A stretch of DNA of 64,000 bases from Treponema sp. Lineage in GTDB: Bacteria; Spirochaetota; Spirochaetia; Treponematales; Treponemataceae. The stretch covers positions 1 through 64,000 of the forward strand of contig JAIKYZ010000024.1 in assembly GCA_024682655.1 (NCBI GenBank). The letters are read 5' to 3'. The position numbers and the translations under genes were made by a program. Under the pieces are notes generated by a model. The model searched no databases, was not told the origin of the DNA, and saw only the letters and a list, made by a program, of their open reading frames with translations. This document shows positions 8,816 through 19,003 of the stretch, piece after piece; the first letter of the stretch is position 1; each line of letters begins with the position of its first letter.

Positions 8816-11217
8816 TGTTGAATACTAACCCTTTTAATATATTTTTTATTGTAATTTCTGGAATTATCATAGTTTTTCTTATTTTATTTCTTTTCTTTAT
8901 GTATAGAAGAAAGAATCCTTATCGTAAGATTTTAACTGCTTCCTTCATTACCGGAATTATTTCTATAATTACTTATTGCGGCTACCTGCTTTTTACAGAA
9001 TATAATTATGCCATGGGGTTTTACTCCCTATATTTGATAGTAACTAACTGGATGCAGCTTTCAATCCTTGTCTTTGCTATTGAATACACTGGGGTGGCTA
9101 AAGAATATAAGTCAATTTTTATAATTGTCTTAGCAGTTTTATGTTCAATAGATTCTTTTTCTTTGATTTCAAATGTATGGACAAATCATCTTTTCTTCCT
9201 TCATACAGAACAAGGCTATAATGGATATCTTTATAACCGTCAGGTATTTAGATTGTTTGACGGCTTTTTTATGTTTAAAGGGCCAACTATAGATATAGGG
9301 CAGCATTTACTTGTTATACTTTACAAATTCCTGGAAGTGCTGCATATGGTTTTGTCTTATCTGATGATTACCATTTCTTTTGTTTTATTTCTGGTAAAAA
9401 CTATTTCTTCTCCAACTTTGTATAAGACTCGTTACCGTGGAATTTTATATGCCTTTTTAATTGTTATATTAAATGAAATCCTTTTTGTAGTAGTATTCAT
9501 TCCTTTTGACTATATAATTATTTTTTACACAATTCTTGCGGCTTTTATTAGTAATTATTCAACTTTTTCGGTGCCTACAACTCTTTACAATAAGGCTCTT
9601 TTTACAATTAATGAATCTATTTCCGATTCTCTTATGTATTTTGATATTAATGGAGAATTTACTTTTGCTAATAAATCGGCCAAAGAAATATTTTCTGATA
9701 AGGGAGTTTTTAATATTACAAAGGTCGAAAGTTATCACGCCCAGTTGATGAGAATCCTCGGCGAAAATGACAGCCTTATTTTTACCGATAAAATGACTCT
9801 TGCGGGAAAACTTTATCATTTTGAAGTAGAAATCCATAAGGAATATCACAAATCTTATGAAGTAGGTTCTTATCTTAAGTTTGTAGATAAAACCGAAACC
9901 ATTAATCTTTACGAAAAAGAAAAATTCGAAGCCCTTCACGATGAATTAACTGGAATCTTTAACCGACAGGGTTTTATTGAAGCTGTTGATAAAGACATAA
10001 AGAAAAAAGGCATAAAAGACAGAATTCTGCTGGTTTCTAATATTAAGGATTTTAAACTCATTAATGAACTTTTTGGCGATAAGGCAGGGGATGAGGTTCT
10101 TAAAAAAGAAGCCTTAATTCTTAATCAGAAAAAAGATGATGGTTGTATTGTGGGCCGTATTGGGGACGATAAATTTGCCCTCTACTGTTACAAAGATTTT
10201 TGTGATGAAGAAGATTTAAACAGATTTGCAAGTAATATTCAGCAGATAACCGAAAGTAATGTCTACCGCATGCATGTTTATATTGGTTATTATGATCCTG
10301 ATGGCAGAAATGAATCGGCTCTTTCTATGATTGATAAAGCCACTATGGCAATTAAAGAAATTTCCGATACAAATGAATATAAAAAGAGTATTTCTTATTA
10401 TGATTCCACTTTGATGGAAAAAATCTTAAACGAAAAAAATATTGTTCAGGATTTTGAACATGCTTTAGATACAAATCAGATTCTTATGTATCTGCAGCCA
10501 ATTATTGATACAAAGACTAATTCTTTTGGGGCAGAAGCCTTATGTCGCTGGCAGCATCCTTTAAGGGGACTTATTTATCCTTTGGAATTTATTCCAATTT
10601 TAGAAAAGAACGGTTTGATTTTCCAGCTGGATGAATTTATCTGGAAGTCTGCGGCAAAAAAACTTGAAGAGTGGGCTAAAAAAGGTTGCAGTGACTGTTA
10701 TATTTCTGTAAATGTTTCTGTAAAAGACTTTTTCTACACAGATATTTACAAAACTTTCTCCCGACTGGTAGAAGATTACGATATTAATCCATCTTCCCTG
10801 CATATAGAAATTACAGAACTGGTTTTGATGTCTGATTTTGAAAAAGCTTCTGAACTTGCCGAAAAATTACAAAAAGCAGGTTTTGTTGTTGCAATCGATA
10901 ACTTTGGAAATGGATATTCCTCATTAAATATGCTCAAAGATTTTAAGGCTGATATTCTTAAAATGGATATGGTTTTCTTAAAAGATGCAGATAGTCAGGG
11001 CAAAAATAAAATCATTCTGGAAACTATTATAAATATGGCTAACTCTCTTAAAATGGATATAGTAGGTGAGGGAGTTGAAAATAAAGAGCAGTACGATACC
11101 CTTAGACAGCTAAATTGTCAGATATATCAGGGAAATTATCTTTCTGAACCTTTAACAATAGAAGATTATGAAGATAAATTTGTAAAATTCTTCTTTAAGG
11201 AAGAAGGTTTAAATTGA
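8815..11217 (+). CDS. 7TM-like membrane GGDEF-EAL protein; GGDEF degenerate and EAL DDFG motif altered
   Basis: N-terminal multi-TM region; IGDDKF; EALCRW; IDNFGNGYSSL. Confidence 0.92.
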   Translation: MLNTNPFNIFFIVISGIIIVFLILFLFFMYRRKNPYRKILTASFITGIISIITYCGYLLFTEYNYAMGFYSLYLIVTNWMQLSILVFAIEYTGVAKEYKSIFIIVLAVLCSIDSFSLISNVWTNHLFFLHTEQGYNGYLYNRQVFRLFDGFFMFKGPTIDIGQHLLVILYKFLEVLHMVLSYLMITISFVLFLVKTISSPTLYKTRYRGILYAFLIVILNEILFVVVFIPFDYIIIFYTILAAFISNYSTFSVPTTLYNKALFTINESISDSLMYFDINGEFTFANKSAKEIFSDKGVFNITKVESYHAQLMRILGENDSLIFTDKMTLAGKLYHFEVEIHKEYHKSYEVGSYLKFVDKTETINLYEKEKFEALHDELTGIFNRQGFIEAVDKDIKKKGIKDRILLVSNIKDFKLINELFGDKAGDEVLKKEALILNQKKDDGCIVGRIGDDKFALYCYKDFCDEEDLNRFASNIQQITESNVYRMHVYIGYYDPDGRNESALSMIDKATMAIKEISDTNEYKKSISYYDSTLMEKILNEKNIVQDFEHALDTNQILMYLQPIIDTKTNSFGAEALCRWQHPLRGLIYPLEFIPILEKNGLIFQLDEFIWKSAAKKLEEWAKKGCSDCYISVNVSVKDFFYTDIYKTFSRLVEDYDINPSSLHIEITELVLMSDFEKASELAEKLQKAGFVVAIDNFGNGYSSLNMLKDFKADILKMDMVFLKDADSQGKNKIILETIINMANSLKMDIVGEGVENKEQYDTLRQLNCQIYQGNYLSEPLTIEDYEDKFVKFFFKEEGLN

Positions 11218-11321
11218 ATGGCTAAAATATCGCCATTCAATTTAACTTAGAGTTTCTTGCGAAACTCTTATATTGTTAATCAAATATCCTCGGTTGTTGA
11301 AACAACCTGCGGTATTTGATT
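11209..11321. repeat. three consecutive hairpins after the second GGDEF-EAL gene
   Basis: 11209-11222/11232-11245 perfect 14-bp stem; 11249-11256/11261-11268; 11278-11286/11313-11321 enclosing 11292-11298/11301-11307. Confidence 0.8.
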
Positions 11322-11466
11322 TTAAGGAAGAAATTTAGGATATTAATTTTCAATTTTCTCAGTCATAAAAGAACATTGAATTTGACCCTAAAACTTAGTA
11401 TAGTTAATTTATAAATTGTTAATTAAATCTGCGGAATCAATCTGTGGATACAGATAGGAGTCATTT

Positions 11467-12738
11467 ATGATTAAAACAGTAAAAGACGTTGAATTAAAGG
11501 GAAAACGCATTATTATGCGTGTAGATTTCAACGTACCAATGAAGGATGGAGTTGTACAGGACGATACTCGTATCATGGCTGCTCTCCCAACAATTAAATA
11601 TATTCTTGAACAGAATCCACGTTCTTTGGTTCTTATGAGCCACTTAGGCGATCCTAAAAAGGATGTAAAAAAGGCTAAGGAAAAGGCAGAAAAAGCTGGA
11701 AAGACTTGGACAGATGCTGATTCAGAAAAATTCATCAACGGTAAAAACCGCATGAAGCCAGTTGTAGAATACTTTGCTGCAAAACTCGGTAAAGAAGTTA
11801 CTTTCTTGCCAGATGCACTTGGACAGAAGGCTGCTATTGATGCTCTTCCTCAAGGTGCTGTTGCAATGCTCGAAAACGTTCGTTTCCACCCAGAAGAGAC
11901 TTCTAAAGTAGATGCAGAACGCGAAACAATGGCAAAAGAATTAGCTACTTATGGTGATATCTTTGTAAACGATGCCTTTGGTACAGCTCACCGTGATCAG
12001 GCTTCTACTGCTACAATCGCTAAATTTATGTCTACACAGCCGGTTGGCGGCTTCCTTATGGAAAAAGAAGTTAAATACATCCAGCCAATGGTAGAAAATC
12101 CTCCAAAACCACAGGTTGCAATTATTGGTGGTGCTAAAGTTTCTTCTAAGATTGCCGTTTTGGAATCACTTTTGAAGAATGCTTCTGCCCTCGTAATTGG
12201 TGGTGGTATGGCTTATACCTTCCTTAAAGCTCAGGGACATTCAGTAGGTATTTCTTTAGTTGAAGATGATTTTATCGATACAGCTAAAAAACTTCTTGCT
12301 GATGCTGAAGCTAAGGGAGTTAAAATCGTTCTTCCTGTTGACCATGTTGCAGCAGATAAGTTCGATGCTAACGCTACTCCAGTAGCAGTTGATGGAGTTT
12401 GCATCCCAGATAACCTTATGGCTATGGATGTTGGTCCAAAAACAATTGAACTCTACAAAGAAGTTCTTTCTACAGCTAAATCAGTTGTATGGAACGGACC
12501 AGTTGGAGTATTTGAATTTGATGCCTTTGCAAAAGGAACTGCAACAGTTGCTCAGTTAGTAGCAGATGCTACAGCTCGTGGAGCAATGACAGTAGTTGGT
12601 GGTGGTGATTCAGTTGCCGCTGTAAACAAGTTCAACCTTGCCGACAAGATGAGCCACGTTTCAACAGGTGGTGGAGCTTCCCTCGAATTCCTCGAAGGAA
12701 AAACTTTACCAGGTATAGCCATATTAGCTACAAAATAG
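11467..12738 (+). CDS. pgk: phosphoglycerate kinase
   Basis: [43 protein letters not shown]. Confidence 0.98.
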   Translation: MIKTVKDVELKGKRIIMRVDFNVPMKDGVVQDDTRIMAALPTIKYILEQNPRSLVLMSHLGDPKKDVKKAKEKAEKAGKTWTDADSEKFINGKNRMKPVVEYFAAKLGKEVTFLPDALGQKAAIDALPQGAVAMLENVRFHPEETSKVDAERETMAKELATYGDIFVNDAFGTAHRDQASTATIAKFMSTQPVGGFLMEKEVKYIQPMVENPPKPQVAIIGGAKVSSKIAVLESLLKNASALVIGGGMAYTFLKAQGHSVGISLVEDDFIDTAKKLLADAEAKGVKIVLPVDHVAADKFDANATPVAVDGVCIPDNLMAMDVGPKTIELYKEVLSTAKSVVWNGPVGVFEFDAFAKGTATVAQLVADATARGAMTVVGGGDSVAAVNKFNLADKMSHVSTGGGASLEFLEGKTLPGIAILATK

Positions 12739-12758
12739 ATAACTTTATATAGTTAGTC

Positions 12759-12792
12759 AAAGGCTGTTTTCGCTAGAAAACAGCCTTTTTTA
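12759..12792 (+). terminator. intrinsic terminator of pgk
   Basis: AAAGGCTGTTTT-cgct-AGAAAACAGCCTTTTTT. Confidence 0.92.
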
Positions 12793-13069
12793 TTTTTCTT
12801 AACCTTCGCTTAAATCCCTTAAATATAATTAAATTTTATACTTTGGTTATTTTTAAAATCAAAAAAAATCAAAGAAAAAAACTCAAGTTCTTTGAAAATA
12901 ACAATTTGTTGTTGCACTTTTGTTCGCTTTATATTGGATAATGTGGAATTGGATAATGAGGGTGAAGTGTGCATTTTTTAAATCTAAGCCTTTCTTAAGC
13001 CTTCAATAAGAGTTTATCATTTATAATATTATTTACAAGGGTATTTTTATGTAGCTGGAAAGAGTAGTA

Positions 13070-15028
13070 ATGAAAAAAAGTATTAAAAAAGTAATATTAT
13101 TTTTAGCTCTATTTTCAATTCAGGTGGGACTGTTTTCAATCGAATTATCTTTTAAATTGTCCCCTGATTTATTATTTCCTTTTCTGACAAATGGTGACGA
13201 AAAATATGGAACTTTAAGTTTTGGCGGCTTCTTCGACACCGGAGTAAATCTTTTTGATTTTCTGAATGTTGGAACTTCACTTGGTTTTTACGGTGTTCCT
13301 ATTGCATCAAAAGAAAGCCTTTTAAGTGATCAGGATCAATACATGTTCTTAGTTCCAATTGGAGCTAGTGTAGGAGCTTATTATTATCCAATTTCCCGAT
13401 TAGAAGTTGGAGCCAATTTTGCAGCCGGTTCAAGTATTGCTTACCGGGGTAGTAATCCTCAGGATAAGTTTCATTATTCGCCTTGGTATAGGGCTAGTGT
13501 AGAAACTGCTTTCCGTATTACACCAGACCTTTCTCTTGCAATGACCGGTTCCTGGTTTGACAGTCAGTATGATACTTACTTTGGCGGTAAAAATGTTTTA
13601 CAGGGCCTTTCTGCAGGAATCTCAATCAAATATAATTTTGATACAGAAAAAACTCTTGGCGCTGTTGATGCAAGTGTTCAGCAGGACGAAAGTGTTTTCC
13701 CACTTTTCTATACAATTTATAAAAACAATTATTTTGGAACAATCACCTTAAAAAATAACGAAAGTGCCGAAATCCGAGATGTTACAGTTTCCTTCAGATC
13801 AGAAGGTTATACAAATGCCGAAATCGAATGTGGAAATATTAAAATCTTAAGAAAACACAGAACAGAAGAAATCCCACTTTGCGCCGACTTTAGCGAAAAT
13901 ATTCTTCAGTTTACAGAAAATGGTAAAATCCCTGGAGAAATTGTTGTCCGCTATGAATTACTTGGCCAGAAGCGTGAATCTGTATCACAGGTAATTATTC
14001 CAGTTTACAACCGTAACCAGGTTAGATGGACAGACCCGGCTGTTATTGCTTCTTACATTTCAAGTTCTGCCCAGGAAATCCTTGAGTTCTCAAAATATCT
14101 TGTTGGGGTAGCAAGAACTTATTTGCGTTCCGGCTTAAACAGAAATATGCAGTTTGCCATGTACGTTTTTGAAGGAATCAGACTTGCAGGAATTAAATGC
14201 GAAACAGATGTTTCAAGTCCTTATGATCAGTATCACTTAGATCCTACTGCTTTGGATTATATTCAGTACCCATACCAGACCATGCTTTACAAAACTGGAG
14301 ATAAAGATGACCTTGGAATTCTTTTAATGGCTCTTTTCCAGTCGGTAGGTATTACTTCATCTTTTATTACAACAAGTGATGATTTTATTGTTCTTTTTGA
14401 TACAGGAATTAATGTTTCAAAAGCAGGTTCTTTATTTGATGGCTTAGATAGAGTTCTTGTTTTTGATAATAATATTTGGATTCCTCTTTCAATGGCTGCC
14501 TTGAACGAAGGTTTTATCAACTCCTGGTATGGAGCTGTTGTCGAAGTTCAGGAATCTAACGAAAAGGGAGAAGAAATTGGTTTTGTAAATCTTTCAGAAG
14601 CCTGGCAGTATTATCCACCAGCAGGATTTTCAAGTGGAGAAAATGTTTCACTTGCTACTTCAGAATCTCAACTTGCATCTGCTGTTGAAACTGATATTGC
14701 CCGCTACATCACAGCTGAATTTGGTCCACAGATTGCTGCTGTTCAAACAAGAATTGTGCAGGAAGGTGCTTCTGTAGATTTATATAACAAACTGGGTATG
14801 CTTTACGTTCGTGCCGGAATGTATACAAGTGCAATTCCAGTTTATCAGATGTCTGCAAAAATGGGTTCTGTAACTGCTATGAACAATCTGGGTAATATTG
14901 CATCTTTGCAGAAAAAATACGCAGAAGCTCTAGCCTGGTATCAAAAAGCCCTGGAATTAGAGCCAGATAACAAAACAGCGCTAAAAAACTTGAATCGAAT
15001 TCAAGCGGATATAGAAAATACAAAATAA
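13070..15028 (+). CDS. secreted beta-barrel / transglutaminase-like (catalytic residues lost) / TPR protein
   Basis: Signal peptide; barrel-like N-terminus; YKTGDKDDLGILLMALFQSVGI aligned with paralogue; C-terminal TPR (NLGNIASLQKKYAEALAWYQKALELEPDN). Confidence 0.75.
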   Translation: MKKSIKKVILFLALFSIQVGLFSIELSFKLSPDLLFPFLTNGDEKYGTLSFGGFFDTGVNLFDFLNVGTSLGFYGVPIASKESLLSDQDQYMFLVPIGASVGAYYYPISRLEVGANFAAGSSIAYRGSNPQDKFHYSPWYRASVETAFRITPDLSLAMTGSWFDSQYDTYFGGKNVLQGLSAGISIKYNFDTEKTLGAVDASVQQDESVFPLFYTIYKNNYFGTITLKNNESAEIRDVTVSFRSEGYTNAEIECGNIKILRKHRTEEIPLCADFSENILQFTENGKIPGEIVVRYELLGQKRESVSQVIIPVYNRNQVRWTDPAVIASYISSSAQEILEFSKYLVGVARTYLRSGLNRNMQFAMYVFEGIRLAGIKCETDVSSPYDQYHLDPTALDYIQYPYQTMLYKTGDKDDLGILLMALFQSVGITSSFITTSDDFIVLFDTGINVSKAGSLFDGLDRVLVFDNNIWIPLSMAALNEGFINSWYGAVVEVQESNEKGEEIGFVNLSEAWQYYPPAGFSSGENVSLATSESQLASAVETDIARYITAEFGPQIAAVQTRIVQEGASVDLYNKLGMLYVRAGMYTSAIPVYQMSAKMGSVTAMNNLGNIASLQKKYAEALAWYQKALELEPDNKTALKNLNRIQADIENTK

Positions 15029-15058
15029 TAAAAAGTAAATATTAAAGAAGAGAAAAAA

Positions 15059-18000
15059 ATGTCAGGTAAAAAAGCAAGAAAGTTAAGAAAAAGTAAAAAA
15101 ATCTCAAAGATATCAATCGCAGCCTTAACAGGGCTTTGTATTGCTGCTGCCCCCTTATCAGCAGGCGGGGAAGTTCTGTTAGGTCTTTATCCTCATGTAA
15201 CTTTCCCAGTGTTAAAGTTTGACGATTCACTTAAAACCGGTTTTGGTGGTGGACTTGAACTTACTTACAGACCTTTTACTTATTTTGACCTTTCTCTTTT
15301 AGGAGATTATCAGTACTACCTTTTTGATACTTCCGATAGTGTTGGTAGCTTAAGTCTTTTTAGCGGAGGACTTGGAGCTGCTTATCATTTACCTCTGTCA
15401 GATAGATTAAGTCTTAATATTGGTGCTGATGTTCAGGCCTATAAAGCAAAATATCAGAAATCAGAAGATGATTATTATAATCTGCCTGGAGTAAAAGCAG
15501 GTGCTACACTTTCGCTTTCTTATAAAATTAATCCTTCTGTTGCAGTTTCATCAAAAGCAGGCGCTTCCCACTACAAGGCAGGAAATACAGGTTTAATAAC
15601 AGGATTGGATGTCCAGCCGGGAATTACCTTCAATTTTACAAAAGCCTTTATGAGACCTAAAAATCTTGATATGTCCATGAATGCTTTGGAACCAGTTTTC
15701 CCAGTTTTATATTCCTGGTACGATAACAATTCTTTTGGCTCAGTTTCAATTCAAAATAAAGAAGATGCAACTATTACAGATGTAAAAGTAAGTTTCTTCC
15801 AGCCACAGTACATGGGACAGCCTCAGGAATGTGGAAGTGTAGAAAGTCTTAAGAGGGGTGAATCTCTGGATGTAAATCTTAAGGCCTTCTTTAATGAACA
15901 AATGCTTGAGTTAATAGAAAGAACTGAATGTCAGGCAAGTGTAATCGTTGAATATAAATATCTTGGTCAAAAAAGAGAGCAATCTTTTGCCATGCTGGTT
16001 CCTGTTTATGGACGTAATAATATGTCTTGGGCAGATGACCGCTGTGCTTCAGTATTTGTTTCTTCAAAAGACCCTGCCGCCATGTGGTTTGCAAAATATA
16101 TAACTTCAGTTGTACGCGATAATGTACGTTCCGGAGTTGCCTTAAATATTCAGTATGCAATGGGAATCTTCGAAGCTTTGGACCAGTTTGGATTAAATTA
16201 TGTAATTGACCCAACTTCTGCCTTTGCCGATAACGTAGGTACCGCTTCTATTGACTTCCTTCAGTTCCCTTACCAGACCCTTATGTATCGTGGTGGTGAC
16301 TGTGACGACCTTTCAATCTTAGTTTGTTCACTTTTTGAAGCAATTGGAATTAAAACAGCCTTTATTACAATTCCTGGCCATATTTTTATGGCTTTTGATT
16401 CAGGATTAACAATTGACCAGGCAAAAAATGAATTCCTTTCTTTAGATGAACTTATTCTTGATTACGATAATAATGAAGTTTGGGTTCCTCTTGAAATCAC
16501 TCTTACAGATGAAGGTTTTAACAAAGCCTGGAAAGTTGGTGCCCGTGAGTGGAATCAGTCAGATAAAGATGGAACTGCCATGCTTTATAAAATGGAAGAT
16601 TCCTGGAAAATCTATAAACCTGTAAATGTTCCAGGAGCCAGTTCTCACTTTACACTTCCAGACGAAAAACTTGTAGGAAAACTTTTCTCACACTCTGTTG
16701 ATGAATATATCTTAAAACAGATTACTCCTCAGGTTGTTGCCTTTGAAAGTAAACTTAAAAATAATCAGTCACCAGAACTTTATAATGATTTTGGTGTACT
16801 TTATGCCCGTTACGGACTCTTTAAAAAAGCCGAAGCCCAGTTCAGAGTTGCCCGAAGACAGGATTATTTACCTGCAATTTTAAACACAGCAAATCTCTTC
16901 TATTCTATGAAGGATTTTGGACGTGCTCAAAAATGGTATGAAGAAGTTCTTACCCGCGATGAAGATAATATTCTTGCAATTTTAGGTGTTGCAAGATGTG
17001 CTTATGAAATTGGAAATTATGATGTTTGTGATAAATATTTTGAAATTGTATATAACACAAATCCACAATTAGCAGCAGAGTTTGCCTATTTGAGTGCCTT
17101 TGAAAGCAGTCAGGGCCGAAGTTTTACTTTAGCAGACCGACTTATGAATACAACCTGGCTTGAAAGTAACGATAAACTTCCACAAAATAATCAGGCTCTT
17201 GCCGTAAAAGATTCTTTAACTTCAGAGTCAGATACACTTTTGACAGTAGATTCTGCAAATCCAGTCGATGATTTAGAATTGCCAGACTTTAATCAGGCTC
17301 TTGCCGTTCTTGCACCAGATTCTGCAAATAAACGTTTTGATGACGATGATGATTTCCCACCAGACGATGGTCCTGATGGAGATGGACCAGATCCAGATGA
17401 TGATATTACTTTTGACGAACCTTTACAGGTAGAAAAATCTTATAAGGGTATTCTTTCGCAACTTGAATTTGAAGTTTTATCAACCGAAGAAATTCAGGCA
17501 ATTGCAGAAAAAACTTTTGAAGAAAATCCAGATTTGATTAAAACTCCATTACTTCAGGCTGATGCCCCAGAAAAAATTGCCCAGCTTGAAGAAGATAAAT
17601 CTTTTGAAGAAAAACTTGATTCTGCTGTCCAAAACGCCGAATCATTTGTTTATCCGGAAGAAGTTATCCAGGTTGCAGATTTAACCTTAAATACAGAAAA
17701 TCCAACAGAAAAGGCAAATCTTGAAAACGCTGAATCTTTTGTATATCCAGAAGAAGTTATTGATATTGGTGATTTGACTTTAAGTGATAAAACTCAGGGA
17801 ATTGCCACTGCCCAGCCAACCCTAGAGCCAATTGCCACCCCAACTCAGGAAATTGCCGCCGCACAGCCAACCGTAGAGCCAATTGCCACCCCTAGTCAGG
17901 AAATTGCAGTTGTAGAACAAACCGTAGAGGAAACTGCCACAACAACTCAGGAAATTGCCGCCGCACAGCCAGATTTCCAAGACTCAGATTTCTTGGCAGA

Positions 18001-19003
18001 AGAGTTAACAACAGAAGAATCTACAGATATAGAATTCAAAGTAGCTGACACCGGTCTTTCTCAAACGCCAATGCTTTCAAAGCCAGAAGAAGAAATCAAA
18101 GACCGCGCTGTCCCAAGATTTACAAAACAGCCTTCAGAAGAATGGGCTCCTCAAGAAGCTTATACTGCTGAATCAATTCCAGGTATGAGATCTTTTGAAG
18201 AAGAAATGGGTGAATATCAAAACGAAAAAGCCTTCCTCTACCAGGATGAATTAGACTTTGCCTTAAATCCAGAAGAAGATACAGAAGAACACGACCAGGA
18301 ACTTCAAGTTTCAGAGCAAATTGCAATGGCAGATTTACCAGTTGTAAATCCATTCTCAAGCTTCCTTTCAGAAGAAGCTGCTCAAAAGGTGGAAGAAATT
18401 ACAAATTACTCTTTGGAGAAAGAAGAAGCTAAAGCAGAAGAAGAAAAGTCAATAATTTTGGCTTCGGTAAAAGAAACAGAGCCAGCAGAAAAGGCCGCCA
18501 CCTCAGTTAATACTGCCGCCCCAGCTAATTCAAGCGCAGCCACAGAAAATACTGCAGCTACAGTAAACACTGCCGCCCCAGCTAATTTAAGCGCAGCCAC
18601 AGGAAATACCGCCGCCGCCACAGTTAATACTGCTGCCCCTGCTAATTCAAGCGCAGCTACAGTAAAAACTACCGCCCCAGCTGATTCTGCCTCAGTTGAT
18701 AAAAACCTGGCCCTCGCAGATAAGGCAGAGTCAGAAAATAAAGCTACTCAAAGTACAAATGATTCAGATTTAATTGAATCTAAAAATACAGAAAACAAAA
18801 CTAATACTGAAAGTTTAGTTAAAAATACAATTAAAAATGCACAAAAATCTGAAGGCGAAAGCAAGGTAAAAGAAGCAAAATCTAAAAAAATTACCTTAAT
18901 TTCAATTTTAGTGGGAGTTGTTGCGGGAGCAGTCCTAGCTTTTTCTGCTTCAAAAAAAACAAAAAAAAAGGCAAAAACAATAGAAGGTGAGAAAGATGAA
19001 TAG
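15059..19003 (+). CDS. beta-barrel / transglutaminase-like / TPR protein with repeat-rich region and C-terminal TM helix
   Basis: Barrel-like N-terminus; YRGGDCDDLSILVCSLFEAIG...PGHIFMAFD transglutaminase-like core; TPR; acidic DDDDDFPPDDGPDGDGPDPDDD linker; C-terminal ITLISILVGVVAGAVLAF followed by lysines. Confidence 0.8.
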   Translation: MSGKKARKLRKSKKISKISIAALTGLCIAAAPLSAGGEVLLGLYPHVTFPVLKFDDSLKTGFGGGLELTYRPFTYFDLSLLGDYQYYLFDTSDSVGSLSLFSGGLGAAYHLPLSDRLSLNIGADVQAYKAKYQKSEDDYYNLPGVKAGATLSLSYKINPSVAVSSKAGASHYKAGNTGLITGLDVQPGITFNFTKAFMRPKNLDMSMNALEPVFPVLYSWYDNNSFGSVSIQNKEDATITDVKVSFFQPQYMGQPQECGSVESLKRGESLDVNLKAFFNEQMLELIERTECQASVIVEYKYLGQKREQSFAMLVPVYGRNNMSWADDRCASVFVSSKDPAAMWFAKYITSVVRDNVRSGVALNIQYAMGIFEALDQFGLNYVIDPTSAFADNVGTASIDFLQFPYQTLMYRGGDCDDLSILVCSLFEAIGIKTAFITIPGHIFMAFDSGLTIDQAKNEFLSLDELILDYDNNEVWVPLEITLTDEGFNKAWKVGAREWNQSDKDGTAMLYKMEDSWKIYKPVNVPGASSHFTLPDEKLVGKLFSHSVDEYILKQITPQVVAFESKLKNNQSPELYNDFGVLYARYGLFKKAEAQFRVARRQDYLPAILNTANLFYSMKDFGRAQKWYEEVLTRDEDNILAILGVARCAYEIGNYDVCDKYFEIVYNTNPQLAAEFAYLSAFESSQGRSFTLADRLMNTTWLESNDKLPQNNQALAVKDSLTSESDTLLTVDSANPVDDLELPDFNQALAVLAPDSANKRFDDDDDFPPDDGPDGDGPDPDDDITFDEPLQVEKSYKGILSQLEFEVLSTEEIQAIAEKTFEENPDLIKTPLLQADAPEKIAQLEEDKSFEEKLDSAVQNAESFVYPEEVIQVADLTLNTENPTEKANLENAESFVYPEEVIDIGDLTLSDKTQGIATAQPTLEPIATPTQEIAAAQPTVEPIATPSQEIAVVEQTVEETATTTQEIAAAQPDFQDSDFLAEELTTEESTDIEFKVADTGLSQTPMLSKPEEEIKDRAVPRFTKQPSEEWAPQEAYTAESIPGMRSFEEEMGEYQNEKAFLYQDELDFALNPEEDTEEHDQELQVSEQIAMADLPVVNPFSSFLSEEAAQKVEEITNYSLEKEEAKAEEEKSIILASVKETEPAEKAATSVNTAAPANSSAATENTAATVNTAAPANLSAATGNTAAATVNTAAPANSSAATVKTTAPADSASVDKNLALADKAESENKATQSTNDSDLIESKNTENKTNTESLVKNTIKNAQKSEGESKVKEAKSKKITLISILVGVVAGAVLAFSASKKTKKKAKTIEGEKDE

